Below are positions 48,546 to 57,979 of a DNA stretch of 64,000 bases, piece by piece. Below the pieces are notes generated by a model. It was not told the origin of the DNA. It did no database searches and was given only the letters and a program-made list of their open reading frames with translations. Position numbers and translations under genes: made by a program. The first letter of the stretch is position 1. Each line of letters starts with the position of its first letter. The stretch is from NCBI GenBank assembly GCA_020831485.1, contig JAFIGG010000005.1, positions 1 through 64,000 of the forward strand. The letters are read 5' to 3'. Source of the stretch: Opitutales bacterium. GTDB taxonomy: Bacteria; Verrucomicrobiota; Verrucomicrobiia; Opitutales; Oceanipulchritudinaceae.

Positions 48546-49709
48546 ATGTTTCGCTGCTTTTCTCTTATCACTGTCTGGGTTACGCTCTTTGGGCTTTCGT
48601 CGTTGCTGGCCGAGCCGCGTGCCCGGGATCTGGGGGTTCCCTTCAGCGGTGAGCCTGGACCTTTGAATGCAATCACCGATGTGCCGGGTGTCCGGGTTGG
48701 TCACCAGACCTTAATCCGCGGCGAGGGGGACTGGATTCCCGGCGAGGGACCGGTCCGAACGGGTGTTACGGCGATCCTTCCAACGGGCATGGATTATCGC
48801 CCCGTCTTCGCCGGCTGGTCCACGCTCAACGGCAATGGCGAAATGACCGGGGCAATCTGGATTGAGGAATCCGGCTTTCTGGAGGAGCCGATTCTGTTGA
48901 CGAGCACGCACAGTGTTGGAGCCGTGGCGGATGCGTCGATCGCCTGGCGACGGGAGCGGGGCTATCACGATGCTGAGGACGGTTTCAGCTGGGCTTCTCT
49001 GCCGGTCGTGGCGGAAACCTGGGATGGTCGCCTTAACGACATGCACGGTTCTCACATAAGCCGCGAAGATGTTTTTGCGGCATTGGACGGTGCAGCCCCC
49101 GGTCCCGTTGAAGAGGGTAATGTGGGTGGTGGAACAGGCATGGTGGCCCATCGTTTCAAGGCGGGTATCGGCACGGCTTCGCGGGTGGTGGAGGGTGGTT
49201 ATACCCTTGGTGTCTTGGTCCAAGCAAACTATGGGCGGCGGGAGGATCTTACTATTGCCGGAGTTCCGGTGGGTCGGGAGATCTCGAACTACATGCCTGA
49301 ATTGATGATGACCTCCCAGGAAGGGAATTCGATTATTGTGATCATTGCCACCGATGCGCCCCTGCTGCCGCATCAGCTGAAGCGGATTTCCCGTCGGGCA
49401 ACTGTCGGGCTTGCGCGCCTGGGAGGATTTGGCGCAAATTCTTCCGGGGATATCTTTCTGGCTTTTTCTACCGCAGAAGCAGAGCGCTCGGACAAAGACG
49501 ATGTCTGGCAGGTTCCGATGCTGGAAAATACAGCGATTGACGGATTATTTATAGCCACTGCCGAAGCAACGGAGGAAGCGATTGTGAATGCATTGGTGGC
49601 GGCGGAAACAATGACGGGGATCAATGATAACCGGGTTTACGCCATCCCGCATGAGCGCCTGCAATCGGTGTTGCGGGACTATCGCCGCCTGGAGGAAGTG
49701 GCTCAGTGA
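48546..49709 (+). CDS. P1 family autoproteolytic aminopeptidase (DmpA/BapA type)
   Basis: 387 residues with a signal peptide ending near residue 22 (SSLLA/EPRARDL). The Ntn-like DmpA fold is shown by GPLNAITDVPGVRVGH, EEGNVGGGTGMVAHRFKAGI, and the processing segment EGNSIIVIIATDAPL. Ser262 there is the expected new N-terminal nucleophile after cleavage, as in BapA/DmpA. The SSGD loop (299-302) also matches. Relatives cleave D-amino acid or beta-amino acid N-termini from small peptides. The export signal places it in the periplasm. The next gene, an NhaC transporter, overlaps it by 4 bases. Confidence 0.85.
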   Translation: MFRCFSLITVWVTLFGLSSLLAEPRARDLGVPFSGEPGPLNAITDVPGVRVGHQTLIRGEGDWIPGEGPVRTGVTAILPTGMDYRPVFAGWSTLNGNGEMTGAIWIEESGFLEEPILLTSTHSVGAVADASIAWRRERGYHDAEDGFSWASLPVVAETWDGRLNDMHGSHISREDVFAALDGAAPGPVEEGNVGGGTGMVAHRFKAGIGTASRVVEGGYTLGVLVQANYGRREDLTIAGVPVGREISNYMPELMMTSQEGNSIIVIIATDAPLLPHQLKRISRRATVGLARLGGFGANSSGDIFLAFSTAEAERSDKDDVWQVPMLENTAIDGLFIATAEATEEAIVNALVAAETMTGINDNRVYAIPHERLQSVLRDYRRLEEVAQ

Positions 49710-51142
49710 CCATGGCAAAAGGCAAGCTGCCTTCGGTCCGGATCGCGATGATTCCGGTGCTGGCGCTCCTGCTGCTGATGTCGCTGGCAATTCTAGTCTT
49801 TAAGCAGGATCCACACATTCCATTGCTGCTGGCTTCCGTTGTTACCGCAGTTATCGCCCGCAAACAGGGATACAGCTGGCAGGATCTGGAAGTGGGTTTG
49901 CTGAAGGGTATTGAGGTCGGCTTAAAAGCGGTTCTGATTCTGATGGTTATCGGCATCCTGATCGCAGTGTGGATCGCTTCGGGCGTGGGGCCTTATCTGA
50001 TTTATCTTGGACTGGAATTGCTGCATCCTTCGGTTTTCCTACTTGCGACTTGTCTCATCTGCGCTGTGGTATCGCTGTCTACGGGCAGTTCATGGACAAC
50101 CGCTGGCACAGTCGGCGTCGCTTTGATGGGAGTCGGAGCCGGGCTCGACCTACCGCTGGCCATGGTTGCTGGTGCAGTTGTATCCGGTGCCTACTTTGGG
50201 GATAAAATGTCGCCGTTGTCGGATTCAACCAACCTTGCCCCGGCGGTCAATGGGGTCGACTTGTTTGTCCACATACGGCACATGTTCGGCACTACTTTCC
50301 CTGCCTTTGGGATTGCGCTGTTACTGTATGCGTTGACTGGTCTATTCCTTTCCCCAGGTCCCACCGAGGCTGGCAATGTTGAATCCATTCAGGTGGCACT
50401 TGCGTCGACCTATCATTTGAGTCCCTTGCTTTTGCTGGCGCCGCTGACAGTTGTCGTCCTGAGTTTGCGCCGGTTCTCGGCTTTGCCAGTGCTGGCGGCT
50501 TCGGCTGGTGTTGGCGCCGTTCTGGCCGTCGCATTACAGGGGGTTGGTCCTGGCGAGATAGTTGGCATTGCCCACTATGGATTCGTTTCCGAGACGGGTC
50601 ACGGCGAGGTGGATGCATTGCTCAGTGGAGGTGGCCTTGACGCCATGATGTTCGCCGTATCCCTGATTCTCTGTGCACTGGCTTTTGGCGGCATTATGGA
50701 GCGGTCGAGAATGATGGAAAGCCTTGCGGAGGCCATACTCTCTCGGGTGCGCAATCGTGGTGACCTTACCGGGGCGACGGTCCTTACCTGTGTGGGCCTG
50801 AATGTGACGGTACCTGATCAGTATTTGGCTATTATACTGCCAGGGCGTATGTATCAGTCTGCCTATCAACGGATGAAGTTGCATCCCAAAAACCTCTCCC
50901 GGACGGTTGAGGATGCCGGGACCATGACCTCGCCCCTTATCCCCTGGAACACCTGTGGGGCGACCATGATGGTTGTTCTTGGTGTTTCGCCATTTGTCTA
51001 TTTGCCCTACGCTTTTTTCAATCTGCTGACGCCTATCGTGGCAATTCTCTGGAGCTACCTTGGCGTTTTTCAGGCAGAACTTGAAAGCCATTCACCTGCT
51101 TCTTCCCGTGAATCCTGCCTTGATTCAGAGGGCTCTCCTTGA
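49706..51142 (+). CDS. nhaC: Na+/H+ antiporter, NhaC family (second copy)
   Basis: 478 residues, about 11 membrane segments. The signature region reads VVSLSTGSSWTTAGTVGVAL and GAYFGDKMSPLSDSTNLAPA. The repeat half ends with GATMMVVLGVSPFVYLPYAF. The GTG start at 49706 overlaps the peptidase stop (GTGA); ATG at 49712 would also serve. Family members exchange Na+ for H+ or carry organic anions or amines. The coupling to a periplasmic aminopeptidase suggests uptake of an amino acid or peptide product driven by sodium; this is inference. Confidence 0.9.
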   Translation: MTMAKGKLPSVRIAMIPVLALLLLMSLAILVFKQDPHIPLLLASVVTAVIARKQGYSWQDLEVGLLKGIEVGLKAVLILMVIGILIAVWIASGVGPYLIYLGLELLHPSVFLLATCLICAVVSLSTGSSWTTAGTVGVALMGVGAGLDLPLAMVAGAVVSGAYFGDKMSPLSDSTNLAPAVNGVDLFVHIRHMFGTTFPAFGIALLLYALTGLFLSPGPTEAGNVESIQVALASTYHLSPLLLLAPLTVVVLSLRRFSALPVLAASAGVGAVLAVALQGVGPGEIVGIAHYGFVSETGHGEVDALLSGGGLDAMMFAVSLILCALAFGGIMERSRMMESLAEAILSRVRNRGDLTGATVLTCVGLNVTVPDQYLAIILPGRMYQSAYQRMKLHPKNLSRTVEDAGTMTSPLIPWNTCGATMMVVLGVSPFVYLPYAFFNLLTPIVAILWSYLGVFQAELESHSPASSRESCLDSEGSP

Positions 51143-51155
51143 TAAACAGCGGACA

Positions 51156-51614
51156 ATGAAAAAATTCCTCATGTTACTGCTTCCTTTGTTTGTACTGCCG
51201 GGTTGCGAAACCATTCCTGAGCCATCGCCCATGACTGCCCAAGAACGCACCGTCCGCCTAATAGCGGAGAGCACTCGAACAGTGGTCATACCCAAAGAAC
51301 TGAAGTTTTACGATAATGAGGAGCCGGCCCGCGGAATCCATCTGCCTCCGGGCGAATATTTGCTCGAAGCTGAAGACGACGAGTATTACTACTACCTGGC
51401 CCCGGAGCGGATTAGCTTCCGCATGATGATACGGACCATCGTTGCGGACGAGCAAAACCTTCCCGGCGGATTGATGCTCAGCAAAGAACCGCGGAGGAAC
51501 AACCCGGCAGCTATCTATCTTCAGGCGAGCGGAACGATGCGAATCCTGACCTGGAAACTCGACCAACGCTTTATGAACCGGGAGGGTGAGGACTGGTCGC
51601 GGTCGGGGAATTGA
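51156..51614 (+). CDS. Small lipoprotein of unknown function
   Basis: 152 residues from ATG 51156. MKKFLMLLLPLFVLPGC gives a canonical lipobox with Cys17. The body is beta-rich (IPKELKFYDNEEPARGIHLP, PGEYLLEAEDDEYYYYLAPE) and suggests a small surface-type domain. No family recognised. It begins 13 bases after the NhaC stop and may be its co-transcribed partner. The frame is open from 51060 but the upstream part overlaps nhaC. Confidence 0.6.
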   Translation: MKKFLMLLLPLFVLPGCETIPEPSPMTAQERTVRLIAESTRTVVIPKELKFYDNEEPARGIHLPPGEYLLEAEDDEYYYYLAPERISFRMMIRTIVADEQNLPGGLMLSKEPRRNNPAAIYLQASGTMRILTWKLDQRFMNREGEDWSRSGN

Positions 51615-51668
51615 GATGGAGCTACGGTTGTCCGGATGGATCGTCGACGTGGTTGCTGGAAAATTAAT

Positions 51669-52043
<375 letters not shown>

Positions 52044-52046
52044 CGG

Positions 52047-53183
52047 TCAGTTTGCTTCCTGTTCCTGATCCTCATCCTCTTCTTTAACCGCATATTGTTG
52101 CAGAGGAGGCTGGAGGATTTCGAGCTCAAAACGCTTGCCCCGGAGGTCAACGCTGAGGCCGCCTTTTTCGATAGAATCTGTTTCGATCAAAACTGAGCCA
52201 ATTGGAGCATTCAGAATGGGAGAGTGGCTACCGGACAAGACCCGACCGACTTCGCGATCTCCCTGAAGGACGGTCGCCCCTTCGCGGGCGATACGGCGGT
52301 CTTTCATGCGAAAATACGCTACCTTGCGCTTCAGGCCCTGATCCTTGTTCGATTTGAGTTTGGCTTTACCGTTGAAGTCCGGCTCCTTTGCCAGTTTCAC
52401 GACCCAGCTGAGACCGGCCGTGAGAGGATCGATCTCCTCGCTCAATTCGTGTCCATACAGCGGGTAACCGGCTTCAAGGCGAAGGCTGTCTCTGGCACCC
52501 AGACCGCAGAGTGCGATGCCGTGGGGAATGCCCGCTGTCAGCAATGTTTCGGCAAAAATTTCAGCACTCTCCGCAGGGATGTAAATCTCGAATCCATCTT
52601 CGCCAGTGTAACCAGTGCGGCTCGCGATAACGGGAATACCGGACCATTCCCGCTCAATAAAGTGGAAGCGCTTCAAAGGCTTCAGGTCCGGCCAGGTCAG
52701 CACCATACTGGTAATCGTTTCTGCCTTTGGACCCTGCAGGGCGATCAAGCCATAGGCGTCGGAAACGTCGTTTACCTCACAGTCGAAATCCCCGGCGACC
52801 TTTTGCATCCACTCGAAATCCTTGTCCCGATTGGAGGCATTGACACACAGAAAGTATTTGTCGTCACCCCGGCAGTAGACAATCAGGTCATCGATCGGTT
52901 TCCCCTCCCCATCGCACATCACATTATACTGCGCCTGACCGACTTTTACCCGGTCAATGTCGTTGGTGACCAGCTTCTGCAGAAAGGCCTTTGCTTCGGG
53001 TCCTTCCACCGTAATTTCTCCCATGTGCGAGACATCGAACATCCCGGCATTTTCGCGCACGGCGCGGTGCTCTTCCAGAATGGACGAGTATTGAATCGGC
53101 ATGTTCCAGCCGGCAAAGGGTCCCATGCGGGCGCGGTGGCGCTCGTGGAATCTCCAGAGAGGCGTTGGTTTCAAATCAGACAT
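52047..53183 (-). CDS. gcvT: Aminomethyltransferase, glycine cleavage T protein (GcvT)
   Basis: 378 residues from ATG 53183. Folate-binding GcvT landmarks are MPIQYSSILEEHRAVRENAG then MFDVSHMGE, LVTNDID, ASRTGYTGEDGFEIYIP and LGARDSLRLEAGYPLYGHEL. It transfers the aminomethyl group from lipoyl-GcvH to tetrahydrofolate, releasing ammonia. The C-terminus adds an acidic tail, EEDEDQEQEAN. The KGCYxGQ motif of the related Fe-S factor YgfZ is absent, so GcvT is favoured. gcvH and gcvP are not in the window. Confidence 0.93.
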   Translation of the reverse strand: MSDLKPTPLWRFHERHRARMGPFAGWNMPIQYSSILEEHRAVRENAGMFDVSHMGEITVEGPEAKAFLQKLVTNDIDRVKVGQAQYNVMCDGEGKPIDDLIVYCRGDDKYFLCVNASNRDKDFEWMQKVAGDFDCEVNDVSDAYGLIALQGPKAETITSMVLTWPDLKPLKRFHFIEREWSGIPVIASRTGYTGEDGFEIYIPAESAEIFAETLLTAGIPHGIALCGLGARDSLRLEAGYPLYGHELSEEIDPLTAGLSWVVKLAKEPDFNGKAKLKSNKDQGLKRKVAYFRMKDRRIAREGATVLQGDREVGRVLSGSHSPILNAPIGSVLIETDSIEKGGLSVDLRGKRFELEILQPPLQQYAVKEEDEDQEQEAN

Positions 53184-53311
53184 ACCGCGCAACCTGCCAC
53201 GAACTCCCCAGTTTATCAATCATGAATCCTCGTTCAATGGGGTCGCACCACTTAGCGTAAACCAGAATCCGTGTCGTAAGCCGAAATGAGTTCATCAAAT
53301 CTGGTTTCCCA

Positions 53312-54127
53312 ATGACTGACACCGTTGTCCACCTGCGCACCCGGTATTATCAGCAATTCGACGCCGATCCTTGCCTGCAAGTTCCCGCCGAATCCTTTGG
53401 CGGCTGGAAAACGGCGCAACTGCCTCTGGATTTGAAGCGCAGTGCGCTGGTTGTTATGCACGCCTGGGATTACGGCTCAGCGGAAAGCTTCCCCGGCTGG
53501 CGCCGAGTGGTCGAATACATCCCACGTGCAGAACGGATTTGTAAGGAGGTCTTACCGGACTTATTACGCAGCGTTAGGTCCTCGCCCATGCAGGTTTTCC
53601 ACGTCGTAAGTGAAGGCGATTACTACCGGGACTATCCCGGCTTCAAGCAGGCAAAATCTTTGGTGCCAGGCACCCCAAAAAAGACGAAGTCCATCGATCC
53701 AGGCGAGGTGTATTCTCAGTTGAAGGCATTTCGATCTAAGGCGGTTTATGTCGGCGAAGGCAATCAAGTGGATGTCCAAGCAGGCTTTGCCCGCCTCGAT
53801 TTTGCAGCAGAGGCCCGGCCGCTGGATGACGAAGGCATAGCGGAAGATGCTGACCAGCTTCTGGCGCTGTGTCGCGAGCACCAGGTGGACCACTTGATCT
53901 ACGTCGGTTTTGCGCTCAATTGGTGTCTCTTGCAATCGCCTGGTGGAATGGTGGACATGCGCCGCCATGGCCTGCTGTGCTCAACTATTCCTGAAGCCGT
54001 CACAGCGGTTGAAAATAAGGAGTCTGCGCGCAGGGAAGGGGAGAAGATGAGCGCTCTTTGGCGGGTCGCCCTGGAGTATGGGTTTGTGTATGCCCTAGCC
54101 GATTTCAGCGAAGCTCTGAAACCGTAG
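53312..54127 (+). CDS. Isochorismatase-like cysteine hydrolase
   Basis: 271 residues. The N-terminal SALVVMHAWDYGS carries the Asp-containing strand of the fold. The later VDHLIYVGFALNWCLLQSPG block has the catalytic Cys in a GFALNWC context, followed by the MRRHGLLCSTIPEAVTAVE strand. Members hydrolyse amides or vinyl ethers (nicotinamidase, isochorismatase, ureidoglycolate-type). Substrate unknown. It is divergent from gcvT. Confidence 0.75.
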   Translation: MTDTVVHLRTRYYQQFDADPCLQVPAESFGGWKTAQLPLDLKRSALVVMHAWDYGSAESFPGWRRVVEYIPRAERICKEVLPDLLRSVRSSPMQVFHVVSEGDYYRDYPGFKQAKSLVPGTPKKTKSIDPGEVYSQLKAFRSKAVYVGEGNQVDVQAGFARLDFAAEARPLDDEGIAEDADQLLALCREHQVDHLIYVGFALNWCLLQSPGGMVDMRRHGLLCSTIPEAVTAVENKESARREGEKMSALWRVALEYGFVYALADFSEALKP

Positions 54128-54233
54128 ATCTGACAGTCAACTCTTTTTGCAGTGTTGTGCCCTTGCGGCTTGGTCGGGGTGAGTTATTGAAGGGATGCAA
54201 GTTCTGGAAGCTTTAACCCCACTCATTCTATTC

Positions 54234-56111
54234 ATGTTCTACCCTTCTTTGCTCCGCCGTCCCTTCGTTTCAGTTATCACTGCCTTGCTCGCTCTCTGCG
54301 CCGGCCTTTCCGCGCAGATGCAGGTCGAAGCCCTGCAACGGGGCCTTATAGCAATTCAGCAAGAAGATGGCTTCTACCTGAGCTGGCGCCTGCTGGGCAC
54401 CGAACCCTACGAGACCGCCTTCAATGTTTATCGCGACGGTGAACTCCTGAACGAAGAGCCGTTGTCAGGTGCCACTATTTTTATGGATGACGAAGGTTCT
54501 GCTGAGAGCCACTATACGGTGAATGCAGTCATCGACGGAGCCGAAGTCGATGCCAGCGAACCGGCGCGGATGATTCTGAACACCGAGGGCGCAAATGCCG
54601 GCTATTTTGACATTCCGCTACAGCGCCCGGAGACCGGGCCGCAGGGTGGCAGCTACTCGCCGAATGACGCCAGTGCGGGTGACCTGAACGGCGACGGGCA
54701 CTATGAGATTGTTCTGATGTGGGAACCCTCCAATGCCAGGGACAATGCACACCGCGGGATTACCGACAATGTGCTGCTGGACGCCTATACGCTGGATGGC
54801 GAGCTGCTCTGGCGGATCGACCTCGGGCCGAACATTCGTGCCGGCGCCCACTACACACAGTTTATGGTTTATGACTTCGATGGCAACGGCCGTTCCGAGA
54901 TAATGGTCAAGACGGCGCCGGGCACTGTTGATGGCGAAGGCAACTTTATCGCCAAAGGTCCGGCCGCAGATGCTGACCATTCTGCCATCTACCGCAATAG
55001 AGCGGGATACATCATCGAAGGACCCGAATACTTGACTGTGTTCGATGGCCTTTCGGGTGCGGAACTGGATACGGCTGAATACTTTCCCGTGCGAGGCGAT
55101 GTGTCGGCCTGGGGCGATAGCCATGGCAATCGGGTCGATCGCTTCAATGCGGCGGTGGCCTACCTCGATGGAGAACGTCCGAGTGCGGTTTTTCAGCGGG
55201 GATATTACACCCGGCTGACCATGGCCGCCTGGGATTGGCGCGATGGCAAACTGACGTGTCGCTGGACCTTTGACTCCGATGAGCCTGGTAATGAAAGCTA
55301 CTACGGGCAGGGGAACCATCAGCTTTCCGTAGCAGATGTAAACAACAACGGCCGTCACGATATCATCACCGGACCGGCGGTGATCGGCAGCGATGGCCAA
55401 GGCCTGCACAATGTGGCCGAGACCATTAACCCGGACGGGCACGGCGATGCCCTGCATGTGACCCAAATGATCAAGGGCGATCCAACGCCGTATATCTTCA
55501 TGCCCTTCGAGGGCGCCGGCGGATTGGCTTTGCGCCCGGGGAATTCTGCGGAATACCTCTGGTATTTTCACGAGGGCGTGGATCATGGCCGGGGCGTGGC
55601 CGCCGAGCTGGATCCGGAAATGCCCGGATTCCACTTCTGGGGTTCCGGTGAGGCCGGTTCCAACTTGTTTAATTTCAATGGTGAGCGGGTTGGCAATTCA
55701 CCTTCTTCGGTCAACCATGTAATCTGGTGGAACGGCGAACTGAGCCGGGAACTGCTGAACCGCAATACCATCGAGCAATGGCACATTCGCGAAAACCGAC
55801 CAACCCGCCTGTTGACGGCCGAAGGTGCCAGCTCAATCAATGGCACAAAGGCAAATCCCAACCTTCAAGCCGACTTGTTCGGCGATTGGCGCGAGGAAGT
55901 GATTTTCAATCTGAACGATACCCATTTGCGGGTATACACCACCACGATGCCCACCGAGTACCGACTGCCGACCTTGATGCACGATCCGGTATATCGGGTG
56001 GCCATTGCCTGGCAAAACTCCTCTTACAATCAGCCGCCACACCCGGGCTATTATATCGCTACGGATATGCTTTTTCCGCCGCCTCCTCTGAATGTGAAAA
56101 CCCCTGAGTAG
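54234..56111 (+). CDS. Rhamnogalacturonan lyase, PL11 family, exported
   Basis: 625 residues from ATG 54234 with signal MFYPSLLRRPFVSVITALL followed by ALCAGLSAQ. The eight-bladed propeller of PL11 is visible through Ca2+-binding DLNGDGHYEIV and YDFDGNGRSEIMVKTAPGT, and WGDSHGNRVDRFNAA, VADVNNNGRHDIITG. It should cleave the rhamnose-galacturonic acid bonds of pectin backbone by beta-elimination outside the cytoplasm. No other pectin genes are adjacent except possibly the sodium symporter at 57980. A TTG-rich upstream start at 54195 is rejected. Confidence 0.9.
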   Translation: MFYPSLLRRPFVSVITALLALCAGLSAQMQVEALQRGLIAIQQEDGFYLSWRLLGTEPYETAFNVYRDGELLNEEPLSGATIFMDDEGSAESHYTVNAVIDGAEVDASEPARMILNTEGANAGYFDIPLQRPETGPQGGSYSPNDASAGDLNGDGHYEIVLMWEPSNARDNAHRGITDNVLLDAYTLDGELLWRIDLGPNIRAGAHYTQFMVYDFDGNGRSEIMVKTAPGTVDGEGNFIAKGPAADADHSAIYRNRAGYIIEGPEYLTVFDGLSGAELDTAEYFPVRGDVSAWGDSHGNRVDRFNAAVAYLDGERPSAVFQRGYYTRLTMAAWDWRDGKLTCRWTFDSDEPGNESYYGQGNHQLSVADVNNNGRHDIITGPAVIGSDGQGLHNVAETINPDGHGDALHVTQMIKGDPTPYIFMPFEGAGGLALRPGNSAEYLWYFHEGVDHGRGVAAELDPEMPGFHFWGSGEAGSNLFNFNGERVGNSPSSVNHVIWWNGELSRELLNRNTIEQWHIRENRPTRLLTAEGASSINGTKANPNLQADLFGDWREEVIFNLNDTHLRVYTTTMPTEYRLPTLMHDPVYRVAIAWQNSSYNQPPHPGYYIATDMLFPPPPLNVKTPE

Positions 56112-56192
56112 ATTTTGCAGGACAATCAACCTGAGGGCCGATCAAGGAACGGCGCTTGAATTCAAGGCTCAGCCTGCTTTATTGTTCAGGCA

Positions 56193-57146
56193 ATGAATTC
56201 AAGTGCCAAGGCGCGTAAGGTCGGAGTCGAGCTGGAACTGGGCGGCCTGGACCTCTCTACCATAGTGCAGCGGGTGCAAGCCGCTGTCGGCGGTGAGCAT
56301 GAGCCCGTGAGTTTGTATGAGTCGCGGGTAACAGGGACCTCGGTTGGCGATATGCGGGTCGAGCTGGATGCAATTCTGTTTCGGGAATTCAAGCTCAGGG
56401 GTTTTTTAAAGGGATTGCGGCTGGAAAAAGTAAAGGCAGACCTGGGTGCTCAGGTCGAAAAAGCCATGGCAACTGAGGCCCGGCGTTTCGTTCCCTTCGA
56501 GCTGGTTTTTGATCCGATTGAAACGGACAGGATAAAGGAACTGGAGGCGGTGCGCGAATCGCTATTCCTGGGCGCGGAGGGTACCGGGGCCTCGGTCTTT
56601 AATGCTTTTGGACTGCATTTCAATCCGGAACTTGATCCGTTGGATGCAAGTATTGTTTTGAAATACCTTCAGGCTTTTTTGATTCTATATGAGGAGTTGA
56701 AAGATCTTCATGGGATTGATTCAACCCGGCGAATCAGTCCGTTTATAGACCCTTATCCCAAAAGGTATGTCCGTAAGGTATTGAATGCTAACTACAGACC
56801 GGATATCGAGACCTTGATCGATGACTACCTGGATGACAACCCGACCAGGAACCGACCTCTGGACCTGCTCCCGATTTTTTGTCACCTTGATGAAGAGCGG
56901 GTTCGCATGCGGCTGCCGGATGAGAAAATCAGCAAGCGCCCAACGCTGCATTACCGCTTGCCGGATTGCCGGATCGATGAACCCGGCTGGACGATCAGTG
57001 GCGAGTGGGAGGTGTGGCTGCGAGTCGAACAACTGGCGAATAATCCACGTGCTCTATACGAGCGCCTGCGCAGTGAACACCGCCGATTGAAACATCCTTG
57101 GCGGTCGACCATCCTTGCGTGGGTTAAAAAGTTGAAATTCCGATGA
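56193..57146 (+). CDS. Amidoligase family protein (glutamine-synthetase-like fold)
   Basis: 317 residues, cytoplasmic. Features of the COOH-NH2 ligase family related to glutamine synthetase are the first strand KVGVELELGG with acidic metal ligands (E13, E15), FGLHFNPELD (about 139-148) and NRPLDLLPIF (about 220-229). Such enzymes are predicted to join carboxylates to amines with ATP, forming gamma-glutamyl or peptide-like products. The substrate is unknown. The stop overlaps the ATG of a class-I glutamine amidotransferase-type gene (ATGA at 57143). This pairing recurs across bacteria and suggests a synthesis/hydrolysis cycle. Confidence 0.78.
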   Translation: MNSSAKARKVGVELELGGLDLSTIVQRVQAAVGGEHEPVSLYESRVTGTSVGDMRVELDAILFREFKLRGFLKGLRLEKVKADLGAQVEKAMATEARRFVPFELVFDPIETDRIKELEAVRESLFLGAEGTGASVFNAFGLHFNPELDPLDASIVLKYLQAFLILYEELKDLHGIDSTRRISPFIDPYPKRYVRKVLNANYRPDIETLIDDYLDDNPTRNRPLDLLPIFCHLDEERVRMRLPDEKISKRPTLHYRLPDCRIDEPGWTISGEWEVWLRVEQLANNPRALYERLRSEHRRLKHPWRSTILAWVKKLKFR

Positions 57147-57922
57147 CGAAAAAACGAGCAATAGTTGCAATAACCGGTCCAGATAGAGGTGGTTTCCCCG
57201 CCTGGTTTCTGACAGCCCTGGCGGTTCGACGCGCAGGTGGCAAACCTTTGCGCCTGCGTCCGGGCAAGCATGCGGAAGCCGCGGAATTGCCAAAATTCGA
57301 GGCCCTGATCATTGGAGGTGGAGCGGATATCGCTCCGGAGCGGGCGCGCATTCCACTGCGGGAGCTGTTCCCCAAACAGGATCCCCAGGACCGCGGTAAG
57401 GGTCGCCGCATTGGTTGGCTGCTCGCGCCGTTCTTTTTGATTCTGCGTAGGATTTTCGCGGTTAAGCACTCCGGCCTTGATCCGGCTCGCGATGCCTTTG
57501 AAGAACGCTGTTTGAAACAGGCGCTCGAGAAGAATTTGCCGGTGCTTGGAATATGCCGGGGCGCTCAGTTTATTAATGTTCATTTCGGCGGCAGCCTGCA
57601 CGCGGAATTGTCGGGATTCTATGGCGAACACGGAAATCCGGATTCGGTTTACCCTCGGAAGCGTGTGCATCTGCAGTCCGACACGCTCTTGCGTAGCTTA
57701 CTTAACCGCGACAGCCTCAAAGTAAACAGCTTCCACCGCCAGGCCGTCGACCAATTGGGAGAAGGCGTGAAGGTCTCTGCCCAGGATGAGGCGAAGGTGA
57801 TTCAGGCTATCGAGGTTGAAAACCACCCGTTCATCATCGGTGTTCAGTGGCATCCTGAGTACCTGCCGACATTAAACAGTCAGCAGCGTTTATTCCGAAG
57901 TTTGATTGCGGCAACTGGCTAA
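57143..57922 (+). CDS. Gamma-glutamyl hydrolase/class I glutamine amidotransferase (peptidase C26)
   Basis: 259 residues. Nucleophile C138 in LGICRGAQ, then H237 and E239 in GVQWHPEY, complete the triad. DPARDAFE (113-120) is the PuuD-type segment. It resembles gamma-glutamyl-GABA hydrolases. An unusual insertion at about 85-106 (GKGRRIGWLLAPFFLILRRI) is hydrophobic and amphipathic, perhaps a membrane contact. It is coupled to the amidoligase by a 4-base overlap. The sodium/solute symporter follows after 57 bases. Confidence 0.85.
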   Translation: MTKKRAIVAITGPDRGGFPAWFLTALAVRRAGGKPLRLRPGKHAEAAELPKFEALIIGGGADIAPERARIPLRELFPKQDPQDRGKGRRIGWLLAPFFLILRRIFAVKHSGLDPARDAFEERCLKQALEKNLPVLGICRGAQFINVHFGGSLHAELSGFYGEHGNPDSVYPRKRVHLQSDTLLRSLLNRDSLKVNSFHRQAVDQLGEGVKVSAQDEAKVIQAIEVENHPFIIGVQWHPEYLPTLNSQQRLFRSLIAATG

Positions 57923-57979
57923 CCGGCGCTTGGAGGTTGCCTTTGTCTGACGGTTCTGTATGGGTCTTCAGATCGATCA

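Noticed and set aside
52224-53225. 333-codon plus-strand frame opposite gcvT
   Set aside because: Fully antisense to a clear GcvT; no recognisable protein features.
54618-55634. 338-codon minus-strand frame opposite the PL11 lyase
   Set aside because: Antisense shadow of a lyase with intact calcium-binding motifs.
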